Shown here: positions 1-6,309 of the stretch, piece by piece
Position numbering within the stretch: position 1 is the first letter of the stretch
How the letters are laid out: the number at the start of each line of letters is the position of its first letter
DNA from: Bacteroidales bacterium
Lineage (GTDB): Bacteria > Bacteroidota > Bacteroidia > Bacteroidales > JAADJA01
Reading direction: 5' to 3'
NCBI GenBank assembly: GCA_030635465.1
Contig: DAOVYU010000022.1
Coordinates: 1-9,556 of the forward strand
DNA length: 9,556 bases
Notes under the pieces: model-generated
Databases searched by the model: none
The model's input: the letters and a program-made list of their open reading frames with translations, nothing else
What the model was told of the DNA's origin: nothing
Position numbers and translations under genes: made by a program

Positions 1-472
1 ACAAATCTTTGATTGTGTCGTATTGCCATGTGGGTAAATTTGCCGGTAAAACCGGGATCATATAAGTTTCTGCAGTGTATGTTTCATCTTCATATTGAAT
101 GTTAAGCTTATAAGTGATATCAATACTTCCCGCACCTGGATAATCACTGTAATAATGGCCGGGATTTTCGGGAGATTCGAGGAACAATATAGTAAAGTTA
201 TCTGTTTTGATGGATACATTTGCACCGGTTACAGGAACAGCTGTATCATTTTGATTAGTAAATGGTTTGGTGAGATGGATTTGTTGAAATTTTACCTCAT
301 TGGTTATGATGGCATCCACCACAATGGTATTCACTTGTTCAGTGTCCAGATCCCAATGGATTTTTTCTTCACAAGCAGTTAATAGTGCAAATAGAACCAA
401 AAAAAGCATCGGAATCAAGCGTGGACGTTTGAAACAGAGTAGATAGTATATATTTAATTCAGATAATTTCAT
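1..472 (-). CDS. DUF4249-like outer-membrane lipoprotein (partial, C-terminus beyond window)
   Basis: The first 157 residues of a lipoprotein are visible; the gene runs off the left edge. After a basic stretch comes a hydrophobic segment (about residues 19-33) ending in the lipobox LTAC, with the lipidated cysteine at position 34 followed by Glu-Glu. Such acidic residues can mark surface export of Bacteroidota lipoproteins. The mature start (CEEKIHWDLDTEQVNTIVVD) and following beta-rich region resemble DUF4249 proteins, which are commonly encoded directly after TonB-dependent receptors and may act as a surface partner much as SusD does for SusC; that role is inference. The ATG lies one base after the receptor's stop codon, so it is almost certainly co-transcribed and possibly translationally coupled. 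Met22 could be an alternative start, but it would leave a signal peptide without a basic N-terminus. Family assignment is from remembered sequence character, not a search. Confidence 0.75.
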   Translation of the reverse strand, partial: MKLSELNIYYLLCFKRPRLIPMLFLVLFALLTACEEKIHWDLDTEQVNTIVVDAIITNEVKFQQIHLTKPFTNQNDTAVPVTGANVSIKTDNFTILFLESPENPGHYYSDYPGAGSIDITYKLNIQYEDETYTAETYMIPVLPANLPTWQYDTIKDL

Positions 473-473
473 G

Positions 474-3140
474 TTATATTCTGAATTTATAAGTGATGGA
501 TGGCATTATGCCCAATAAGTATTTTTGTGAATTCATCAATTCGCTTGTACCAAACAAGTTTGCCGGAACCACATAATTGCCATCCCTGGTTTCTATTTTA
601 TTAAAGTTAACCGAAACTGGATTATGCTGGTTATAAAAATTATAAATGGCAAAGGTTAAGTTGTGCTTAAATTTATGATCAATTTCTTTGTTAAGTTGCC
701 AGCTTAATGCCAGGTCGAGACGGTGATAATCAGGTAACCGGTCATTGTTTTTATTACCATATAAAGGAACTGTATATCCATTGTAACTATAAAAACTTAT
801 GGGTGTTGTTATTGCTGAACCTGTATAATAAATCCAGTTTGCTGAAATATTTACCCGTTTCGAAAGATTATAGGATAAATAAATGGCAAAATCATGAGGC
901 CTGTCATAAAAGGCAGGAAACTCCTGATTATTATTTAATCCGTTTATAGTTTGAAGTGTTCTGGAATATGTATAACTAATCCACCCACTTAAGCGGCCTT
1001 TTGTCCGTCGCAACAATAATTCAAAACCATAGGACTTCCCTTCACCAAATCTCAATTCACCTTCTATTAAAGGATTTAAGAGTAGGTTAGCATGTGGTGT
1101 ATAATCAATCTGGTTTCGTAGAAATTTATAATAAATTTCTGCATTTAGTTCTAAATTAGCTTTTCTGATATATTTAACATAGCCCAAAGCCAACTGGTCA
1201 GCTCGCTGGGGTTCAATATTTGTTCCACTGGGTAACCATACTTCAAAGGATGAAAATGGACTAATGGTATTTGATAACATTTGAATATACTGATGGTATA
1301 TGCCATAACTGAACTTAATAGATGATGAACTGTCTACTTTGAATTTTATACTTATCCTCGGATCAAAGTTGACAAAGGTTTTGAATCGCTCTTTATCCTG
1401 AATGATCAGGGTGTCAGAAACCTGGTAGCTGCTGTCGAACTGGTAAACTATCGTAGGTCCGGTATTGGTCCAGATGGGTAATCGAAAGCCTAATTTTACT
1501 GACCATTTTTCTGAAAGGTCATGTTCTCCATTCGTATAAAAAACAGTTTTACGTGATTGTGATTTTTGTACAACCGGGAAGAATGAATAGTTCTCAACCT
1601 GAGTTAAATTACCTGGGTTGAACCAATGATAGCTCTGATTGATTCCAAACTTAAAAGTTGTTTGTGGTTGTGAATAGTAAGTAAGATCATAATTGATGTT
1701 GAGGTTGCCAATTTCTGAGACCCATTCTGTAGGACCTGTCAACAGTGCATAATTGTATTGACTACCATAAATTGTTGCGTTTGAAAATAACTTTCTGCCA
1801 AAAATGTGATTCCACCTGAAAGTGGAAGCAAAATTCGACCATTTAATTCCACCACGATCTGTATTGGCTTCGTTGATCAGATTGTCTTTCCCATAAAAAA
1901 TGGAATAATAAATGCGATTATTTTTATTGATCTGAACGTTGAGTTTCGCATTAAAGTCAAGCATATAAATATCTCCTTGAGGAGCTACTTGCTTGTAAAG
2001 CCATTTAAAATTGGAATGACGAAAAGAAGTATAAAATGAAGCTTTTTCTTTTTTTATTGGACCTTCAACAGAAAAGCGATACATTAAAGGATTTAGGACA
2101 CCATTAATTTCGAATTTTTTCATGTTTCCATCTTTGGTTCTAATATCAATAACCGAAGACAATCTGTCACCTTTTTCTATGGGCATATCTGCTTTATAAA
2201 TACTGATCTCTTTGGCAACATCAGGGATGATTACCGAATAATAACCAAATAAATGGGCAGGATTATAAATGGGTGCATCATCAATTAAAATAAGGTTTTG
2301 GTCTTTGTTGCCACCTCGTACAAAAAAGAATGCCGAACCATCACTATGGGTTTTTATCCCTGGTAATGTTTGCAGACTTTTTACCAAACCCACTTCCCCT
2401 GCAAATTCAGGTAAAGTAGCCAGTGTTTTCGGATTGATAATGATCTTACTCATCTGGCTCTTTTCAAGTAATTCTAATTGCTCATTTGACTGGATCGTTA
2501 CCTCACCAAGAATTTGGGAATTAAAGGACAGTATCTGATTGAGCTTTTGATCCTTTGTTAATTCAATGTTTCTTTTTTCGTTCAGGTAACCGATATAGGA
2601 TATTTCTATGGTGTAATTTCCTTTAGGGAGTGTAATCGAATAAAAACCAAAAGCGTTGCTGATAGTTCCGGTGCTTGTTCCATCAATTCGGATAGTTGCT
2701 CCTGGTAAACTTTCTCCACTTTCTTTATCGGTGATATAACCGCTAATTGTATAGTTTTTTAAGCTGGATTTTGTCTTTTTTGGTTTTTTCAGGATAATCT
2801 GATCTTCAATAATTTTATAGTCCAGGTTAAGCTGTTCAGAAAAAGTCTCTAATATTTCATTAAGTGTTTTAGCCACAGCATGAAATGACATAATTTCGTT
2901 GGGCTCAATAACAGTACTGTTATAAGAAAAATTTAACCCACTCTTTTGGGTAATTTCTGAAAGGATATATTCTATTGATTGATTATCAGCATGAATGGTG
3001 ATTTTTTTTGAGGGATCATATTCCTGGCAAAATATAAAATTGACCGAAAAAATAAATAAGAAAATGAGCAGAAGCTTAATTAGCTTTAATGAAGCAAATG
3101 GTGTTGATAGGTAGCAAGAAATTGTTTTACTCGCATCCAT
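474..3140 (-). CDS. TonB-dependent outer-membrane receptor with STN signalling domain and carboxypeptidase-regulatory-like domain
   Basis: An 888-residue outer-membrane transporter. In order: signal peptide (about 1-38, hydrophobic core LLLIFLFIFSVNFIF); STN (secretin/TonB N-terminal) signalling domain (about 47-117); carboxypeptidase-regulatory-like beta-sandwich (about 131-205, with YTISGYITDKESGESLPGA); a TonB-box-like stretch LGEVTIQ (211-217); plug (about 235-340, with FVRGGNKDQNLILIDD); and a beta-barrel from about 345 to the end, closing in the hydrophobic YKFRI. It should import a ligand using TonB energy and, through STN, signal to the anti-sigma factor encoded just upstream. The ATG overlaps the end of the fecR-like gene by 14 bases, which supports this start and suggests translational coupling. 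The substrate is unknown: the DUF4249 partner rather than SusD argues against a standard glycan system, and the FecR/ECF pair does not by itself prove iron. Length and architecture look complete. Confidence 0.93.
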   Translation of the reverse strand: MDASKTISCYLSTPFASLKLIKLLLIFLFIFSVNFIFCQEYDPSKKITIHADNQSIEYILSEITQKSGLNFSYNSTVIEPNEIMSFHAVAKTLNEILETFSEQLNLDYKIIEDQIILKKPKKTKSSLKNYTISGYITDKESGESLPGATIRIDGTSTGTISNAFGFYSITLPKGNYTIEISYIGYLNEKRNIELTKDQKLNQILSFNSQILGEVTIQSNEQLELLEKSQMSKIIINPKTLATLPEFAGEVGLVKSLQTLPGIKTHSDGSAFFFVRGGNKDQNLILIDDAPIYNPAHLFGYYSVIIPDVAKEISIYKADMPIEKGDRLSSVIDIRTKDGNMKKFEINGVLNPLMYRFSVEGPIKKEKASFYTSFRHSNFKWLYKQVAPQGDIYMLDFNAKLNVQINKNNRIYYSIFYGKDNLINEANTDRGGIKWSNFASTFRWNHIFGRKLFSNATIYGSQYNYALLTGPTEWVSEIGNLNINYDLTYYSQPQTTFKFGINQSYHWFNPGNLTQVENYSFFPVVQKSQSRKTVFYTNGEHDLSEKWSVKLGFRLPIWTNTGPTIVYQFDSSYQVSDTLIIQDKERFKTFVNFDPRISIKFKVDSSSSIKFSYGIYHQYIQMLSNTISPFSSFEVWLPSGTNIEPQRADQLALGYVKYIRKANLELNAEIYYKFLRNQIDYTPHANLLLNPLIEGELRFGEGKSYGFELLLRRTKGRLSGWISYTYSRTLQTINGLNNNQEFPAFYDRPHDFAIYLSYNLSKRVNISANWIYYTGSAITTPISFYSYNGYTVPLYGNKNNDRLPDYHRLDLALSWQLNKEIDHKFKHNLTFAIYNFYNQHNPVSVNFNKIETRDGNYVVPANLFGTSELMNSQKYLLGIMPSITYKFRI

Positions 3141-4140
3141 TTCCGCTTATCAGGATTTTACCATTTTTTTGTTCTATAATAAGATCAAATGTTTCCTGAA
3201 TTACTTCCAGAATGATTTCGAGGGGTTGTTCTTCGAAGGTAGCTGTAAGCATGCAATAGTAGATGTCAGGATTATCAATCATAATATTGGAATGGTAGGT
3301 TTGATTTATTTTATCTACAACGTTTACAAGTGATTCATTTTCAAATACCAGTTGTCCTGTTTTCCAGGAGATAAAATTCCGGTCACGATTTTCTTCTTTA
3401 GTCAATTGTCCATTTGATTTATCAAAAGTTCCCTTTTCTCCTGCTGTTAAAAACAGTTTCTCCTTTTTATTACCAATGATGGCTACTTTTCCTGTTTTTA
3501 CAAATACATCCACCGTTGGTTGTTCAACCTTGGCATTTATATAAAAGGAGGTTCCCAACACTTCCACTTGTATATTTTTTGTTTGGATAACAAATGGTTT
3601 TGAAAGATCATGTGCAACTTCAAAATAGGCATCTCCCTGCAACTGTACTGTTCTTATATTACTGGCAAATATTTTCGGATATTTGAGTATTGAATTATGG
3701 TTAAGTGTAACTTCAGTACCATCGGGTAATGTTGTTGTGGTTGTTGAATTTCCTGCTACCAGTTGTTCAGTTGAGGGGTTGCTAATTAAATAAAACAGAA
3801 AGTATCCGGCTGTCATAACAATTACAATGATGGCAGCTATCCTGAGGAACTTATTATAATCAAAAGGGGTTGTTTCAGACTGCAAAACATCATCAACTTC
3901 TTCTTCACCAAATAAAGTCGAACTGATCTGATCCCATTCTTCATTCAGGTTAATTTGCTGATCAATTTGCTCAACACGCGATAGACTCCAGGTTTGTTTA
4001 AATCCAAGGAAAGTTTTTTTATTTTCCGCATCTTTTTTAATCCATTCCTCTAGCATCCCAATCTCCTCCTGGCTAGCTTCTTTTGCCAGGTATTTACCGA
4101 TGAGGTCTATAAAGTCGATATGTTGCTTTTCATTGTTCAT
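3127..4140 (-). CDS. FecR-family transmembrane anti-sigma factor
   Basis: A 337-residue inner-membrane regulator. Residues 1-95 form an acidic, helical cytoplasmic region likely to bind the sigma factor. One membrane helix follows (about 101-119, IAAIIVIVMTAGYFLFYLI). The periplasmic FecR domain covers about 130-225, with TLPDGTEVTLNHNS, the GDAYFEV segment and VLGTSF. The C-terminal part (about 262-335) matches the DUF4974/STN-like domain that ends Bacteroidota FecR proteins. Gly196-Thr197 in VLGTSF corresponds to the Gly-Thr pair at which related anti-sigma factors such as Pseudomonas FoxR self-cleave; whether this protein cleaves is inference. The gene begins 39 bases after the sigma gene and its last 14 bases overlap the receptor gene. 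It should hold the sigma factor inactive until the receptor's STN domain signals. A duplicated start sequence just upstream is listed separately. Confidence 0.93.
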   Translation of the reverse strand: MNNEKQHIDFIDLIGKYLAKEASQEEIGMLEEWIKKDAENKKTFLGFKQTWSLSRVEQIDQQINLNEEWDQISSTLFGEEEVDDVLQSETTPFDYNKFLRIAAIIVIVMTAGYFLFYLISNPSTEQLVAGNSTTTTTLPDGTEVTLNHNSILKYPKIFASNIRTVQLQGDAYFEVAHDLSKPFVIQTKNIQVEVLGTSFYINAKVEQPTVDVFVKTGKVAIIGNKKEKLFLTAGEKGTFDKSNGQLTKEENRDRNFISWKTGQLVFENESLVNVVDKINQTYHSNIMIDNPDIYYCMLTATFEEQPLEIILEVIQETFDLIIEQKNGKILISGNGCE

Positions 4141-4150
4141 TATTGTTCAT
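4130..4150 (-). other. Duplicated start region and six-codon mini-ORF at the fecR start
   Basis: On the minus strand ATGAACAAT occurs twice in tandem, at 4150-4142 and 4140-4132, separated by one A. The second copy is the fecR start. The first copy opens a different frame encoding MNNNEQ, with its TGA at 4132-4130 just inside fecR, so a ribosome using it would terminate over the true start. It may tune fecR translation or may only be a small duplication. Confidence 0.4.
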
Positions 4151-4179
4151 GAAATATACACATAAATATAATTTTACCC

Positions 4180-4737
4180 TTATAAAAGTCCAAATATTAT
4201 TAACAATATGCTGATAATAAGTTCCTTCAGTTCCTCTCTTAATATTTTTAATGCTTTTGAGATTTGCACTTCAACTGTTTTAATTGAAATACCCAGTTTT
4301 TCTGCTATCTCCTTATATTTTAGTTCATCAAATCTGCTTAACACAAATACCTGTCGGCACTTTTCAGGAAGCTTTTCAATTGCTTGCTGAATTTTTATCT
4401 GTGTTTCTGTTTCCGTCATCGAATTATTTTCAACTACCAGTTGCGTATCTTCGATTTCTACATCCAGCACATAACTTCTGAATTTTTTATGATCCCGGAT
4501 ATAATTCAAACACCTGTTCCTGACTGAAGTGAATAAATACGCTTTTACTGACTTATCAGATGTGATTGTATCTTTTTTGTTCCAAAGGTTGATAAATACT
4601 TCCTGAACGATCTCTTTGGCAGTATCCAGGTCATTTACATAACCCAAAGCGAAATTACACAATGGAGAAAAATATTCCCTGAACAATTGTTCAAACAATT
4701 GTTTATCAAGATTATGATATGCAATATTCCGGGTCAA
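4180..4737 (-). CDS. ECF-type RNA polymerase sigma-70 factor (Bacteroides expansion family)
   Basis: A 185-residue group IV sigma factor. Region 2 spans about residues 11-84 (core LFREYFSPLCNFALGYV, then the basic segment RNRCLNYIRDHKK), and region 4 spans about 118-166 with the helix-turn-helix KYKEIAEKLGISIKTVE. It should direct RNA polymerase to its own operon and perhaps to other target genes once released by the neighbouring anti-sigma factor. The start chosen is TTG: the frame is closed upstream by TAA at 4756-4758, there is no ATG between that stop and region 2, and the next in-frame ATG is past residue 100. No Shine-Dalgarno sequence is visible; the leader is A-rich. The protein ends in a strongly hydrophobic tail (LIISILLIIFGLL), which I recall in other Bacteroidota ECF factors and whose role is unclear. 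First gene of the signalling operon. Confidence 0.93.
   Translation of the reverse strand: MTRNIAYHNLDKQLFEQLFREYFSPLCNFALGYVNDLDTAKEIVQEVFINLWNKKDTITSDKSVKAYLFTSVRNRCLNYIRDHKKFRSYVLDVEIEDTQLVVENNSMTETETQIKIQQAIEKLPEKCRQVFVLSRFDELKYKEIAEKLGISIKTVEVQISKALKILREELKELIISILLIIFGLL
4681..4704. repeat. Two abutting 12-bp perfect palindromes inside the sigma gene
   Basis: GAACAATTGTTC (4681-4692) and AAACAATTGTTT (4693-4704) are each perfect palindromes sharing the 10-bp core AACAATTGTT, and they lie side by side. On the coding strand they encode residues 12-19, KQLF then EQLF, a tetrapeptide repeat at the start of region 2. In RNA the pair could fold as an 8-bp AU-rich stem with a six-base loop, 34-57 bases into the gene. 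Whether it is an operator, an mRNA structure or a by-product of the peptide repeat cannot be told from the sequence. Confidence 0.6.
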
Positions 4738-4829
4738 AAATGTTTTATTTTGGTATTATTCTAATTTCAAAATAATAACAACGTAATTTATCGATTATTC
4801 TTTTACTAATCGTATCTATATAATTTTAC

Positions 4830-4860
4830 TGAAACGATACTGAATGGTTTCAATATTCAG
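4830..4860. repeat. Overlapping inverted repeats upstream of the sigma operon
   Basis: TGAAAC (4830-4835) is mirrored by GTTTCA (4847-4852) across 11 bases, and CTGAAT (4840-4845) by ATTCAG (4855-4860) across 9 bases. The two pairs interlock, so only one hairpin could form at a time in RNA; alternatively they are half-sites for a DNA-binding protein. They sit 93-123 bases upstream of the sigma start. Short arms in AT-rich DNA make chance a real alternative. Confidence 0.35.
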
Positions 4861-4928
4861 CAATAATGGACAATATTTATTAAATAGTCTTTAAAGTGGA
4901 GCAAAGGTTTACTGATTGTCATGAAATT

Positions 4929-5237
4929 TTAAATATTAGGATTCTTTTTTTTCCTTCTAAAACGTCTAAACATTTTTTTCTCGAATTCCCAGAAGAACTT
5001 AAATTGACCAAAGATAGTTCCATAAAACATCAGGATAACAAAATAGGCAGGTGTGATAGTAATTAAATAAACAGGAATAACAACCCATAATGAAGTGGAA
5101 GAGTCAATCCCAAGAAGTGCAAAAACAGGTCTCTTTACAAACAATGTAGAACTTCCGGTAATGGCGAAAATGAAAAAAATTAACCAGAATTGGAAATTAT
5201 TTGTAATACCCCACTTATTTTTTAATTTTTCGAACAT
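4929..5237 (-). CDS. Small two-helix membrane protein, DUF6787-like
   Basis: A 102-residue protein with two predicted membrane helices (about 17-34 and 50-76), a conserved-looking segment after the second (FGQFKFFWEFEKKMFRR, 76-92) and a very basic C-terminal tail rich in Arg and Lys. With both ends probably cytoplasmic this fits the positive-inside rule. The N-terminal KNKWGITNNFQFWLIFFIFAITGSSTLFV pattern, given here only as a landmark at residues 7-34, recalls the DUF6787 family of Bacteroidota. That match is from memory and no function is known to me. It is divergent from the hydrolase gene across 139 bases and lies 191 bases upstream of the sigma gene on the same strand. That gap, together with the inverted repeats in it, suggests the sigma operon is transcribed separately. 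The ATG is preceded by an AT-rich leader without a Shine-Dalgarno sequence. Confidence 0.75.
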   Translation of the reverse strand: MFEKLKNKWGITNNFQFWLIFFIFAITGSSTLFVKRPVFALLGIDSSTSLWVVIPVYLITITPAYFVILMFYGTIFGQFKFFWEFEKKMFRRFRRKKKNPNI

Positions 5238-5376
5238 AAATTCTAATAATTAATATTTTAACAGAAAGAAATCATAAATGTTTTGCAACAGAAATTTAAA
5301 TTAAATTCCGCTAAAAAAACAGATTTTATACAATCAATAATTTTCTGTTCTTTTGTCGGCATAAAAATAATATTAA

Positions 5377-6309
5377 ATGCCTCTTTTAATTATTCTTTTT
5401 TCAATTCTTATCATCATAGGATTATTACTTATCTTGATGACAAAGATGTACTCCAATAAGTTCGAAGCCCACATTAAAACACCTGGCGATTATAGTATTC
5501 CATTTGAATCAGTCAGGTACCAAACAGAAAATAATAAAAGACTATACGGGTGGTGGATACCTGCTCCAAAAGATGAGGAGGTATCAGCATCCACGATTAT
5601 TTTGGTACATGGTTGGAACCGCAATGTTGGGCGAATGATGCCATACATAAAAGAACTACATCCGGCAGGTTATAATTTACTGGTTTTTGATTCCAGAAAC
5701 CACGGAAGCAGTGATCCGGATGAATTTTCATCCATGCCTAAATTTGCAGAAGATATTATTGCATCTATTAATTTTTTAGAAAAGAAACCTGAAAGTAATA
5801 TTGAGGATCTAAGCGTGATTGGGCTTTCGATGGGAGGCGCTGCTTCCATTTATGCCGCTTCTAAAGATACACGGATAAAAAAAGTGATAACAGTTGGTGC
5901 CTTTGCACACCCTGCCAAAGTTATGAAAAGGGAGATCCAGAAAAAACACATACCCTATTTCCCTGTGATCTGGATGTTCTTTAAATATGTACAGTATAAA
6001 ATTGGCAGCTCATTTGACTTAATTGCACCCATTAATAATATAGGAAAAGTAAAAGCAGATTTATTATTGATCCATGGAGAAATGGATGATGTTGTTCCGG
6101 TTGAAAACGCCCAATCAATGGAAATTGCCGGGAATCAATCAACAATCAGATTATGGACTATTCCGGGGAAAGGTCATTCTAACTGTCATGAAGTTCCAGA
6201 ATATTGGAATCAGGTAATTGCTTTCTTGGATAAAAATGAGAGGAAAAAAAAAGCTACCGGAATCCCGATAGCCTCTAAATTATCTGATTTAAAATTTACT
6301 CTTCAATGA
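5377..6309 (+). CDS. Membrane-anchored alpha/beta hydrolase
   Basis: A 310-residue serine hydrolase of the alpha/beta fold. An N-terminal hydrophobic helix (about 2-21) probably anchors it in the membrane. The oxyanion-hole region is LVHGWNRN (77-83), the nucleophile elbow is GLSMGG with Ser151, the acid is most likely Asp237 in HGEMDDVVP, and the catalytic His267 lies in GKGHSN, so the triad appears complete. It should act on an ester, thioester or peptide-type substrate, which the sequence does not reveal. The fold should end near residue 288 (QVIAFLDKNE). The last about 20 residues are an unusual low-complexity tail encoded across the opposite operon's terminator, and the stop codon lies 14 bases inside the convergent DUF4920 gene. 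No terminator is evident for this gene. Divergent from the small membrane protein gene; the 139-base gap between them shows no promoter I can defend. Confidence 0.9.
   Translation: MPLLIILFSILIIIGLLLILMTKMYSNKFEAHIKTPGDYSIPFESVRYQTENNKRLYGWWIPAPKDEEVSASTIILVHGWNRNVGRMMPYIKELHPAGYNLLVFDSRNHGSSDPDEFSSMPKFAEDIIASINFLEKKPESNIEDLSVIGLSMGGAASIYAASKDTRIKKVITVGAFAHPAKVMKREIQKKHIPYFPVIWMFFKYVQYKIGSSFDLIAPINNIGKVKADLLLIHGEMDDVVPVENAQSMEIAGNQSTIRLWTIPGKGHSNCHEVPEYWNQVIAFLDKNERKKKATGIPIASKLSDLKFTLQ
6244..6276 (-). terminator. Intrinsic terminator of the cytochrome c / DUF4920 operon, inside the hydrolase gene
   Basis: Read on the minus strand, GCTATCGG (6272-6265), loop GATT, and CCGGTAGC (6260-6253) form an 8-pair stem with a single G-U pair, followed at once by nine T's (6252-6244). 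The stem can extend outward by A-U and G-U pairs to 6276. It begins about 20 bases past the DUF4920 stop codon, the expected place. On the plus strand the hairpin has a C/A mismatch and no T-run follows, so termination should act in one direction only. The element lies within codons for the last about 20 residues of the convergent hydrolase. Confidence 0.85.

Noticed and set aside
95..382. An open frame on the plus strand of 95 codons.
   Set aside because: It lies antisense to the DUF4249-like lipoprotein, whose frame is continuous and has a lipobox; the antisense product has no recognisable domain.
4770..4790. A possible -7 element (TTATTTTG on the minus strand) for the sigma operon.
   Set aside because: It misses the key A of TAnnTTTG and no TTG lies at a suitable distance upstream.
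4861..4928. A terminator after the small membrane protein gene.
   Set aside because: No stable GC-containing stem followed by a T-run could be found on the minus strand in this stretch.
5260..5349. AACAGAAA occurring at 5260-5267 and 5287-5294 and inverted at 5342-5349 between the divergent genes.
   Set aside because: An 8-mer of A-rich composition recurs easily in this DNA, and it is also found ahead of htpG; spacing is irregular and no promoter element accompanies it.
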